This document shows, in pieces, positions 21,615 through 31,787 of a DNA stretch of 64,000 bases; the first letter of the stretch is position 1; each line of letters opens with the position of its first letter. Source of the stretch: Zasmidium citrigriseum (Eukaryota > Ascomycota > Dothideomycetes > Mycosphaerellales > Mycosphaerellaceae). Where the stretch lies: NCBI GenBank assembly GCA_002786025.1, contig NHNW01000036.1, positions 310,001 to 374,000 on the forward strand, read 5' to 3'. Both the position numbers and the translations under genes were made by a program. The notes under the pieces are model-generated. The model was given only the letters and a program-made list of their open reading frames with translations, was not told the DNA's origin and made no database searches.

Positions 21615-24600
21615 ATGGTGAGTTTGATGGTACATCGATGCTTGTGTGTAGGGAGGGAATACTGATTTTTGGGTCTAGTCTGTCGATCGTCACGGAGGCG
21701 GCAGGATGCCTGGACAGCAAGAGCCTTATGTGAGTTGCGATCTTGATGATTGACTGCGGCCAACACTGACCAGATGAACAGCCATCCAGTCCTCGCCATG
21801 GAGGCGGTCGAATGCCAGGCGAGGCTGCTGCCACTCACCAAGACGTCATCAACCATTCTGTCCCCCGCCAGCTCAGCAACCCGGCCACTCCACAAGAGCA
21901 GATTGTAAGTCGTTCTAACATGCCCCAACAAGACCGTTATCTGACCAATGAGCAAGTACAATGAGAAGGCTGTCAACGTCACCAAAGTCGACGAGTACCG
22001 CTCGAACTCGCAACCCTCGCAGCGGGATTCGCTGGTGGTACGCATTCTTCGTCATCTCTGCTCTTGAGCGATTGGAAAGAACCAGCGATTGATTTTGAAA
22101 TAGACTGCTTTGCCGCAATACGGCTCAGACACGACGAAAGATGTACGTAGACCACGGTATCAATTCTACTTTCATATCACCCTTGCTGACCGCCAATAGC
22201 CCAAGAACAACGTCCGTCTCGCCAACTACGGCAACCTCTCCCGTCAGCAAACAAGATGGCGATGGGAGTATCCAAACGCCCACATCAAGCCCAACTGGGA
22301 GTACGACACCAACGAAAAACACTTCCATCGAGATATCATGGGCCGTAAGACAGTGAAATGGACTGCTGATGATCGATATCTGAGCCCCTTTGACGGTCGT
22401 GCGAAGCCTTTGTGCGTGCAGAGTACGGATGATGTCTATCGTGCGGAGAATGATTCGACGTACATGAGGACATTCATGCGGAATACTAGCCCGTTCATGT
22501 TGAGGGTTGCGAGGTGGCCGATTAGTGAGTGTTGAGGTTCTGTTGTCCGGGATTGGATACTGACCTTGTGGTGTTCTAGATCATTTTGACTATATCAATG
22601 GGGAGACTCCAGCTTCTGATTACTGGATTGCTGCTGCGAAATGGATACCTTCGATTTGTGCTCTCACTGTGATGGTGAGTCTTGTCCATATCCATGGTCG
22701 ACCACTCCGTTGACATCTACATAGCTCATGTTCCCGGGCAATTCATCCGGGCAAGAACGCAATGGCGGCCGATACGACCTGTTCCCTTACAAATCGTACA
22801 GCTACCCAAAGGCGGCAAGAAATACCCATGAGAATGACTCTCTGACCATCTCCGGTCGACGAATTAGTCTGGCCACAAATCCAGAGATCAAGCGTGCCTT
22901 ACGTCCTCGATACCTTTGCGTTCTTGGCGAGGACAACTCGATCGATCGTATAAAAGTCTCGGACTGGGAACAAGCAAATCCCGGAAAGCCTCTCGACTAT
23001 GTCTTCATTGCCTACACTGCCGATCAATTCGATCATGACTCGGACGCAGACATCACCGCTCTGCACGATATTGCCAAAAAAGCAACAAGAGATGTTGGTC
23101 TGAACGCATACTGGGTTGGCTGCAGCTGCATGCCAGACGAAGAAGAGATCGAACAAGACGTCTATCGCATCAGTGATGTGATTCGAGGTGCTCACTCGCT
23201 CATCATTGCTGTTGGACCAAGCAACAAGGAACTGGCCCCTTCGTTCGACCTTCAACTGGAACAGTGGGGCAAGAGGATGTGGACTTGGCCGGAAGTGCTT
23301 CTCAGCCCAGGCGCTGCTATCAAGGTCTACTCCCGCGAGGCCAAGGGCATTGTCACCATTGCGAAGAGGCAGTTTGCCCAGACTGTCTGGAAAGATGCCG
23401 ATGTCTCCCGCCAGCTGATCGACCACTACGAAGGAAGCATCGTTCTCGGCCGTCTCGAACTTGTTACACTCGCACTACAGTGCTCGCACGGGCGTCAGAC
23501 AACCCAGCATCTTCCCGGAGACAAGTCATACGCTCTTATGGGTCTGATGCGCTTGCGACCCAAAGTTGACGCAACCGACTCTGAGTTTCAAGCTTTCGCA
23601 AGACTGTCTCTGGCCAACGACAGCGACATGCTCCTCGAGCGTCTGATAAGCACGCTGCCCAAGGATCCAGACCAACATTGGAGCTGCATGGACGACGCCT
23701 GGGATGCCAAGCTATGGGACATTTATCCGACTTGTCAGATCGCAGGCATCGGCAGCGATGATACCGTCGTCGTTGACGGACTTCGTGGAGCCAATGTACG
23801 CTGGAAGTCCTTTGAAGTGGTCAGGAGCCTAGTACGTGCCAACTGGACGCGGACGCTCGTCTTATTCCTGCAACATTCGGCCCCGTTGTTCTTCTTCGTC
23901 GCAATCGGTTTGCTCGCTGCGGCAAGCAGTGCACGACAGTCTTCCGGCAGAACTTCCGCTGTCACAATCTACGAGATCATAGGAGCGGTGCTGATGATCT
24001 ATTCCCTGATCGCCATCATGGGTGCTCCTTACTTCGTGAAGATACTCTATGGAGGCAAGCTTTGGAACACTCAAGTACGTCCGTCTACATCACCACAATA
24101 ATTCTCACGCTGACATCTCGCAGGCCTGGCTCTTCGGCTTCGAAGGCTACCTCCCCGTCGAAACAATCGAAAAGCAGGTCTTCGGCACCAACCTAGGCCG
24201 CCTCTCCTGGTCCCCCTACTCCTCTCCACTCTCCCGCCACCGACGCAACAAATACGACGAATGCATCGGCATCGATCCAACAACCGACCCTGAAATCAAG
24301 CAAATGGTCTCTCAAGCCACCCACGCCAGACCAGGGGATATGCGTGTCTTCACCATCGTCGACACGGGTAATATGGAAGTCACCATGTTCCAAGCCGTTC
24401 GTCCGCCGGTTGCTTTCCTTCTCGCTGGTGAGGAAGGTGGAATGCAGAGGGCTGTGGGTGTCAGTTATGAATGGGAGACGCAGACGTGTTACCGTGAGAC
24501 GGTCATGCGGATGCCGACTACGACTAAGGATCAGATGTTTCAGTGTAATCGGATAAGGTTTGGGTTGAATAGGAAGATGTTGCCTACGAGGAGGGTTACT

Positions 24601-24618
24601 GGGGCCCAGGCTGTTTGA
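21615..24618 (+). CDS. Membrane protein with diverged HET-like domain, 9 exons, 853 aa
   Basis: Exons: 21615-21617 (ATG alone), 21679-21729, 21782-21904, 21957-22037, 22104-22142, 22200-22524, 22580-22674, 22725-24074 and 24124-24618; total 2,562 nt. All introns are GT..AG and all frames close. The N-terminus carries RHGGGRMPG twice, once in exon 2 and once in exon 3. Residues about 315-480 resemble a HET domain block by block: NAYWVGCSCMPDEEE, YRISDVIRGAHSLIIAVGP, KRMWTWPEVLLSP, then GDKSYALMGLMRL. Two hydrophobic segments follow (LFFFVAIGLLAAAS and IIGAVLMIYSLIAIMGA), so it is probably membrane-anchored near the C-terminus. Function unknown; the HET relation is inference from motif order and weaker than for the gene at 130. 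Confidence 0.75.
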
Positions 24619-25000
24619 TGGGCTGAGCAATGTGGTACAGGTATTCTTGATGTGCATTGAATAGCGATGTCAGCTTCCAAGTAAGGTCTCTTTGGTGTCT
24701 CTTGGGTTCAGATTCGGCCGCATGGCGCACTACTGAAAAGTGCGGCCGCAACGCCCGCGCCCAAAGCGGTATGTTGGCCCGATTACATCGTGGCTTGTCA
24801 CTAGGTCAGTGTTGATGGCCTTAACTCGTCCCGTTGAGAGAAGTCTTTATGTCGTCTAAGTGTGTTGTATAATCGTGTCACTCGTCATCTATGCTGCGGG
24901 ATTGGAGATAAGCGGTGGTAGCGAGAGTCTGCAGCCATGACTTGCATGTGCCACCAATCAGTTTTCTCATTTCAGCTGTTTGAACCGTAGAGCCTGTCCC

Positions 25001-25008
25001 ATATAAAA
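25001..25008 (+). promoter_or_regulatory. TATA-like box of the SDR gene
   Basis: ATATAAAA lies 78 bp before the ATG at 25086, a normal spacing for fungal TATA promoters. Confidence 0.45.
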
Positions 25009-25085
25009 GGCCACCGACTTCTTCCCAGACTCTCTCAATTGCCATCCCAGCATCGAAAAAAGCTTGAAATTTCGAACCCGACAGA

Positions 25086-26147
25086 ATGCCTCTCCAACCA
25101 TACGCCGATCGACAAAAAGACCTCAAAGGTCCAGGTGACCGGCGACCAACAGCAATGGAGGTCGTGCAAGACCAAGGCCTCGTCGAAGGTCTGAAGGATT
25201 GCGTGATCTTCATCACCGGTTGTACCTCTGGCATTGGAATCGAGACTGCTCGAGCATTGTAGATCAGCCCAAGCCCGAGCCTCTCACATCTCGCTGACCT
25301 ATGCAGATATTCCACCGGTGCAAAGATCTACATCACCGCTCGTGACACCGGTAAAGGCGATCAAGTATCCAAGGAGCTGTCCACGGATCCTGGTCGACCG
25401 GTCCATGTCGTCGAGATGAGACTCGATTGTTTCGACTCAATCCGATCAGCAGCCCAGAAGTTTCTTGCTGTGGAGTCCAAGCTGAACGTCCTGATTGACA
25501 ATGCCGGAGTCATGGCCTGTCCGAAAGGAACGACAGTCGATGGCTTCGAGACTCAATTCGGAACAAATCATCTAGGCCACTTCCTCCTCTTCCAGCTCCT
25601 GAAGCCAGCACTCCTAGCAGCAGCAACCCCTGAACAGCCATCAAGGGTCATCTCACTCTCCTCCACCTCGCACCGAAACTGCCCAGCGCTACCATTTGAC
25701 GACCTCGATTTCTCAAAGAGCGAATACAACCCCGGATCAGCCTATGCACGATCAAAACTGGCAAACATCTATTTTGCCAACGAGCTCAACCGTCGGTATC
25801 AGAGTCGGAATCTGAGAGCTTTCAGTCTTCATCCAGGAAGCATTAAGACGCCTTTGCAGCGTCACGTTCAGGATGCGGACTTTTATAAGAGCGCCATCGA
25901 GATTCCGGAATATCAGGCGCAGACGAAAAGTCCGGAGCAGGGAGCTGCGACGACGGTATGGGCCGCGATCGCGAAGGGATTGGCTGGTCGCGGAGGCATG
26001 TATCTCGACGATGTTGGTGAAGCTGAGGAGGCAGCGCCTGAGGGACCTGCTTGGAGGTCTGGATACGGTCGCCAGATCTACAACCCAGTCGCCGAAAAGA
26101 AACTGTGGCAGGTGAGCAACAGACTCTGTGGCATTGACGAAGATTAG
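25086..26147 (+). CDS. Short-chain dehydrogenase/reductase, 337 aa
   Basis: Exons 25086-25258 and 25307-26147 give 337 aa. The Rossmann NAD(P) motif TGCTSGIG ends just before the intron. After it come the dinucleotide-side block TARD, the NAG motif (IDNAGVM), the N/H-rich TNHLGHFLL stretch and the catalytic YARSK (Y-x3-K). A Ser in the SLSSTSH segment completes the triad. The layout matches retinol-dehydrogenase/WW-oxidoreductase-like SDRs. Substrate unknown. It converges on the RutA-like gene, with only 8 bp between the stop codons, so the 3' UTRs must overlap. Confidence 0.9.
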
Positions 26148-26155
26148 CTGCAATT

Positions 26156-27287
26156 TCATGGTGCCTTGCCTTGCCTACTCTTCATCAAAGGCTGAATCTT
26201 CTGACCAAAGTCATCGATGCCTTTGAGATAGTCATCAAAAACGATCATGATTCCCTTCGTTCCTTCAACGCTAGCGACTTCGTCAAGCATGCTTGCAATC
26301 TTGGTATATGAGCCAACAAGCGTTCCCATGCTCATGTTGACAGCACCGTCCGGCAGTGAGAGCCTCGTAGCCGTGGCGTTGGAGTCAGCTTTGGTGTCCT
26401 TTCCAGCTTGAGACGCCATCCAAGCAACAGCGTCAACGTCCAGTCCGTCCTTGTAGTACTGCCACTTCGCTTCAGCGGCTTCACCGGTCTCGTCTGCGAT
26501 GACCATGAAGAGAACATAGGAGCCTACGTCACGTCCGACCTTCTGTGCTGCCTGCACAAGACGAGAGCCGGCCTCAGCGAAGGCTGTGGGTGTATTAAAG
26601 CCAGAACCCAAAGCAAAGTTGAAGTCGGAGTACTGGGAAGCAAACTCGATGCCCCGGCCAGATTGTCCGGCGGCTACGATCTTGATGTCGCTGGAAGGCT
26701 GAGGAGACAGCTTGCAGTCGTTCATTGTGAAGTGCTTGCCCTTGAAGTCGGATTTGCCATTGGCCCAGAGTTCTTTCATGACCTGGACATACTCTGTGGC
26801 GTAGTCATATCGATAGCTTGTGAGAAGATCAGCATTCGCTCAGGGGTAGGAGCTACTTGGCGACTGACCCAAAGTATGAGTCTCCAGGCCACAGATTCAT
26901 CTGCGTATACTCTGCCGACTGCCATCCCGTAACAATATTGATACCAAATCGTCCTGGGGCCACAGAATCAATCGTCGTCGCCATCCTCGCTACAAGAGCC
27001 GGCGGGAGGGTCAAAATAGCCGTAGAGGCGAACAGCTTGATCTTCGATGTTACAGCAGCCAATGCCGACATAAGAGTGAAAGACTCCAGATTGTGATCCC
27101 AGAACTCGGTTGCTCCGCCGAAACCGCGGAGTTTGATCATGGACAGAGCAAAGTCCAGTCCAACGTTCTCGGCCTTTTGGACAATCTGCTTGTTCAACTC
27201 AAAAGACGGCTTGTATTGAGGGGCGTTCTTGCTGATGAGCCAGCCATTGTTGCCGATAGGGACGAAGACGCCGATATCGACTGGCAT
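26156..27287 (-). CDS. rutA-like: RutA-like flavin-dependent pyrimidine monooxygenase, 359 aa
   Basis: Exons 27287-26869 and 26816-26156 (intron GTCAGT..AAG, 52 nt) give 359 aa, close to the bacterial RutA length. Blocks I recognise from Rut[16 protein letters not shown] at the start, [38 protein letters not shown], and later [14 protein letters not shown] and NMGTLVGSY. RutA is a luciferase-fold, FMN-dependent enzyme that opens the uracil ring to give ureidoacrylate peracid. Similarity to the bacterial enzyme looks high and continuous along the length, which suggests lateral transfer into fungi, but the intron shows it has been in a eukaryote for some time. No other rut gene (rutB-F) is visible nearby. 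Confidence 0.88.
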
Positions 27288-27969
27288 GGTGATGGAATGG
27301 TCGGCTCAGGAGGCAAGTCTGGTGTTTTCAATCGAAGATGAGGACTTTTCAGAACTTACGAGCAGATTTGAGAGATGTATTTCTCGTGATGGAAGCTCCT
27401 AGCCCACTATCTGTGCGCTGTATCCTGCGTCCAGATAGGCCATGTGTCGGCCAACCATGTCGGTGTTTTAAGCTGTCCATTGCGGCTGACATGGTGATCT
27501 ACACCAGGATTTGCTTCTTGAGCATTTGATGGATGTAATCATATTGAAACGAAGTGCCAATGATATGATTTTCGATGGACGCGTCGTAGGGTTGATGTTG
27601 TACATGATTCGGCGGACGAGGTGAGGTACTTCTAGTTTCCTGACCTTGTAGTTATAGCAGTCCGTAGTTTATTCCCGGTCCTTCCGTCATCAGCCGAACC
27701 CGATACCGACCGCACTTCATCGTCGGCGGCGCCTTCCTACCTTTCAGCTTCACACATACACAACGAAATGGCAGATTCACCTTGCCATGCACCAGCAACT
27801 GCTGGAGACGACTATGTCGAGTCTCTCAACTACGACCGAGATCAACGTCTTCGAGCATGAGAGCAGCAATCTCAGCGCAGTCAAACATTTGTGTGCGGCA
27901 ATCCAATGGCATTTGATTTGTTGCTAGAGAACTCGAAGCAACATGCGAGAAACTTCAAGGGAATTATGC
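27288..27969. other. Intergenic, RutA-like promoter side
   Basis: About 680 bp. A 30-codon ATG frame at 27768-27860 is present but has no support. No repeats or RIP. Confidence 0.35.
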
Positions 27970-29035
27970 CTAGCAGCTGACCGGCCCAGTACATCCGGTC
28001 AACCACTGGGCAACATTGGACGCATAGCAGTTGGCGCCGAGATCTCCTCCAACATTCGGCGTGTCTGCAGATACCACTCAGCATAGTTCATGGGCATCCT
28101 CGGAACATCGACGACTTACAAGCTCCCTGATTGTACCATTCGCTGGCCACATAAAACGTCTGGGCACCGGTAGAGCCCTGGTTTTGAGCCATGTTGATCA
28201 ATGAGCTCAGACCATAGCCGTCATTCGTGCCGACAGCGCCTTCTCGGACCATGTTCTGGATTGTGTCTGTGAAGATGTCATTAGCGAAGAGCTTCAAGAG
28301 GACTCGACTCTGAGACGAATTCGTACCCATGGGGCATGGAGTGACAACGCCACATGTTTCGCCATACTAGAGAACGGTCAGTACGTTCCCCCCCCTTCAA
28401 GCGGATGAATACATCTCACCTGATTGCTCACGCCGTTATAGGTCTCGCAGTTGCAGGTATAGTAGCCATCATAATCCTGCAAAAGCCCTGGATTCCAGAT
28501 GCCTGTTGCTTGACCACCGGTCGTTGGAACTCGCACGCAACCCGACGACTCCGTCAGAATCTCGGCCAAAATGTACCGATGATCGATGTTGTATTGGTCG
28601 GCAATGTTGTTGATAGCGTTGTACAGATCATTCATCTCGTCGTCAGAGTTGTTGGGCACACCATATTGAGAGCACGAGCCTTGTATCTCGTTGTAGTTGA
28701 CCTGCCAGATGTAGTTGAACGAGACCCATTGGCTGATGCTGGGCCAGCCGTCGTTGGTGGTGCCATCGCCGTACTGGACGGGAAGCTTAGCACTTTGACT
28801 CTTGCTAAGTTCAAACCCTTCGACCTACGTATGCTTTGCATCCAAGTCCGTCATTGTTGTTCTCGTTGTCGTTGATTCCATAGACTGCGGCAGCACCAGT
28901 CACAGCAACGTCTGTGGCTTGTGCAGAGTCCGCATGAAAGGTTCGAGAGCCTGGAGGAAGGGGCAGAGACTTGTTGACACCACCTGCTGAAACCAGCGAG
29001 GCACTGCCAACGACCAGAGCAATGACGGAGAACAT
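27970..29035 (-). CDS. Secreted SLT/lysozyme-like protein, 298 aa
   Basis: Model on the minus strand: 29035-28886, 28824-28420, 28366-28120 and 28064-27970, giving 298 aa. Signal peptide MFSVIALVVGSASLVSA. The core, DEMNDLYNAINNIA then YILAEILTESSGCVRVPTT, resembles a lytic transglycosylase/lysozyme-like fold with a catalytic Glu (ILTES). At least seven further cysteines follow, ending in GCTGPVSC. Introns 2 and 3 have good consensus (GTGAGA, GTAAGT). Intron 1 is uncertain: the frame must change between GINDNENNND and the VEGFELSKS segment, the acceptor ACGTAG is good, but the donor that keeps frame (GTCTAT) is poor. An ATG-proximal frame error or pseudogene cannot be excluded. Substrate (peptidoglycan or chitin-like glycan) is inference. 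Confidence 0.65.
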
Positions 29036-30068
29036 GATGAGAACCACGAGTATAGTCGAAGCGATCTAGTCGTTGGAGAACTTGCCTCTCATTTGAAAGC
29101 AGGACGAGGGCAAGATATATGATCATGTTCTCCCATTGCTAACCATGATGATTTGGCCCTCCATTGAACGATTTGCTGCAGAGACAATGCCGTGAGTTCC
29201 GTTCTGCCTCCAATAGTCATCTGAGATTGAGCTGTGTTACATCCGTCTACTACCTTCCATGTAGAGCCCGTTCTGCCAAAGTGCGTGCGTAAGTTCAAGA
29301 GTGATGTCTTCCGCGGAACATTTGGAGTAATTCTGGCCGACAGCTTTGGCCGCTGTACGTTGTCATACAACACTGTTCAATTCTCATGCGTCGTTTGGTA
29401 GCTTCCAGATGGTCTCTGGACGCCTTAAGACCCTTTACCGCGGTGGTGCTAGAGGACTGATCTGCACTGCAGGGTACATGAACGTGGTCGCTGGAATGGG
29501 GGCATCTGTCCGGAAACAATGTTGACGTCTAGCTAAGCTTTCTTTGAAGCTCTCTCATTGTCGAGCTTAAATGCTTAACGACGTAAGTTCAAATTTATGG
29601 TTTGTGGTAGCGTTTTAACATGCAGCCTCGTTACATCGTCCTGCATTTCAGCCTTACTAGCCTGTGCGGGTTGCCGCTTCGGGAGCATATACTATTCTTT
29701 GTCTCCACCTCAGGAACGCCACGTTGCTCAGCGGCTTCCTGAAGGAATGTTTAGCGATCGACATGCATGCGTAGAACTGTCGTTAGTTCAATGATCGTCC
29801 ATTTCTTGAACTGCTTAAGGGTTTCTGCAGGTCTGGTAGTGGACAGACGAAGCTCTTCGGCAACTCAATGGACTCTGCCCCTCAATGACCTCGTAACAAG
29901 CCGCTCTCTATCGGAGACCGAGCGAGAAGGCGAGAAATTTTGCGTCAGTCTCAACAGGAGACGGCTTATGCTCGACTGACTCTTTCTTGGCAGCATAAAG
30001 ACGCAGTGTCAGCCGTGAGCTCTGCCCAGAATTTATCATCGTACGGCCAGTCTCAACAGCAGAACATC
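29036..30068. other. Intergenic between divergent secreted-protein genes
   Basis: About 1 kb shared upstream region of two secreted-protein genes on opposite strands. I see no gene, repeat or clear regulatory motif in it. Confidence 0.35.
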
Positions 30069-30714
30069 ATGCAGTCCATCATCTTCACGCTTCTTTTCCC
30101 TATCACCGCTCTCGCCACTGAGGCAGTCTACCTGGCCAACGGTCAGAACTCGTACACTCCATGTAAGCTGTTCTTCCAAGAGAAGAGACCCCTGGACCTC
30201 TCGTACTGATTTTGCAGGCGGCAATCAGGGCTACGATGTTAGCGAGATGGCCTACTACAACGACATTTCGCAATCATCGAACGGTCAAAGCCCAGGCGAC
30301 ACCGCTGGCGTCGGTGGATGCGGCTACCAGCACTGGGAAGGGCAAACAGTCTCAGGCACGTTCTCGTCAGGAACAACATTCAAGGTGAACCTTGACTCAG
30401 GGGCTCAGGGGTATGCCGTTGGCCAATGTGAGCGGTTCCAACCCCTTGATGGAATGATGTTGGCTAATCTCCATCACAGATGCGGGTGTGCGTACTTCTC
30501 CTCGAAAGTGTCCAGTAATTCTTCGGCTGACAATCCAATGTAGTACGGTTCCAACAGCTATGGCACAGGCTTCAACTGCTTCCGCGACAACGGTAAGACG
30601 ATCATCAGCGTTGTAAGTGAAGGCAAGACTAACTGACATGTTTCTACAGACCGTCAGCTCTACTGTAACAGAGGAGGTTGCTACAACTCGATTTACTATT
30701 GCAAGCAGACTTAG
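30069..30714 (+). CDS. Small secreted Cys-rich protein with 8-nt micro-exon, 141 aa
   Basis: Exons 30069-30162, 30218-30427, 30480-30487, 30544-30592 and 30650-30714 total 426 nt, or 141 aa. The signal peptide is MQSIIFTLLFPITALA. The mature part is rich in Gly, Ser, Tyr and Asn, with six cysteines: one at the first splice junction (YTPC), GGCGYQHW, NCFRD, YCNRGGC and YYCKQT. Exon 3 encodes only the end of a Tyr codon plus Ala-Gly, bridging GYAVGQ to YGSNSYG; without it the frame fails. Each intron has GT..AG and normal length. Not recognised as a known family. Secretion, size and cysteine pattern suit a candidate effector or antimicrobial-type protein. Confidence 0.68.
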
Positions 30715-31787
30715 AACAACGAGATGTTGGATGATATGCTATAGAGATATGAATCATATGCATGTTTATTCGATTTTGTGTTTGAACGACGATGTTCGAT
30801 ATGGAATGTATTGACGAGCTCAAGCACACGAATCCAAACGATTGCCTTTCACATCTCTGATTGCTCCTTGATCGTGACGAACAAGATTGCCGCGGAAACA
30901 TCGGTGGAAGAGTGATCACATGATTCTCTCGAAGATCAGCGCCTACTTTGTGCCCTGCATATAATAGTGCGTGGAGCTTTAGGGCACTTGGGAGCGGAGG
31001 AATCGCCCAATTTGGAAGGTAGAGCTATTAGGTTCTGCCTGTTCGAGATCAATGCCTACTAGAAACTATACAGCTTTGAAAAGTCTGTTCCTGTCTGAGT
31101 ATTCCGAGAAAGATCAAATATAAGGCGTCCAACATTCCTCCACCCTCCATCACAGTCGAATACCGCCGATCTTCCGAGAGATGCCGTTTCACGCGGGCAG
31201 TTCTGTACACGTGCTGTCCTTCTGCAACACTAGTGAGCTCGATTGGGCGACAATCTGTACCTAACAGTCCCGCGGAGGAAGGAAACAATGACGTTTTGTG
31301 TCGCGGCTTTAGGGTTGACCGTTCAGGCTGGCTTGAGAAAGCCCACAGCCTGATGACAAGGATGTGGTTGCACGGTTCACGAGTACAAATGGCTTTGTAA
31401 CGTGCTTCGCTATACACACGAGGAGATGAAATTTCCATCTGATTTGCACGGCTGATTAACCATTCAAGCTTTCCGTGGCACGCATGATCTACAGTAGGAC
31501 ACTAGAAAGTTACACCCTAATGCACGCTCTAAACGTGTCCGCCTTACTTCACTCACACCGCGGCCTCACCTTCTCCTTTCGGCCTGTCCACTTGGTGCTT
31601 CTCTAGCATAAGGCCAGCCATGTACGACACTGACGAGCTTCTCCGATGTTGCATCGGCTTCGCCATGCCGCATTGCACTACAGCATAACAATGATGTCCT
31701 GAGAGGCCTGTAAAAGTACAAAAGTGAGTCCAATCCTTCAGAATCTCGAAGTCTTCTACACAAGATCTTTATCTTCCAGTCGTCGAT
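30715..31787. other. Intergenic, GH55 promoter side
   Basis: About 1.07 kb with no supported gene on either strand. Confidence 0.35.

Noticed and set aside
27768..27860. Thirty-codon ATG frame MADSPCHAPATAG...
   Set aside because: Too short, with no signal peptide, no plausible splice continuation and no family marks.
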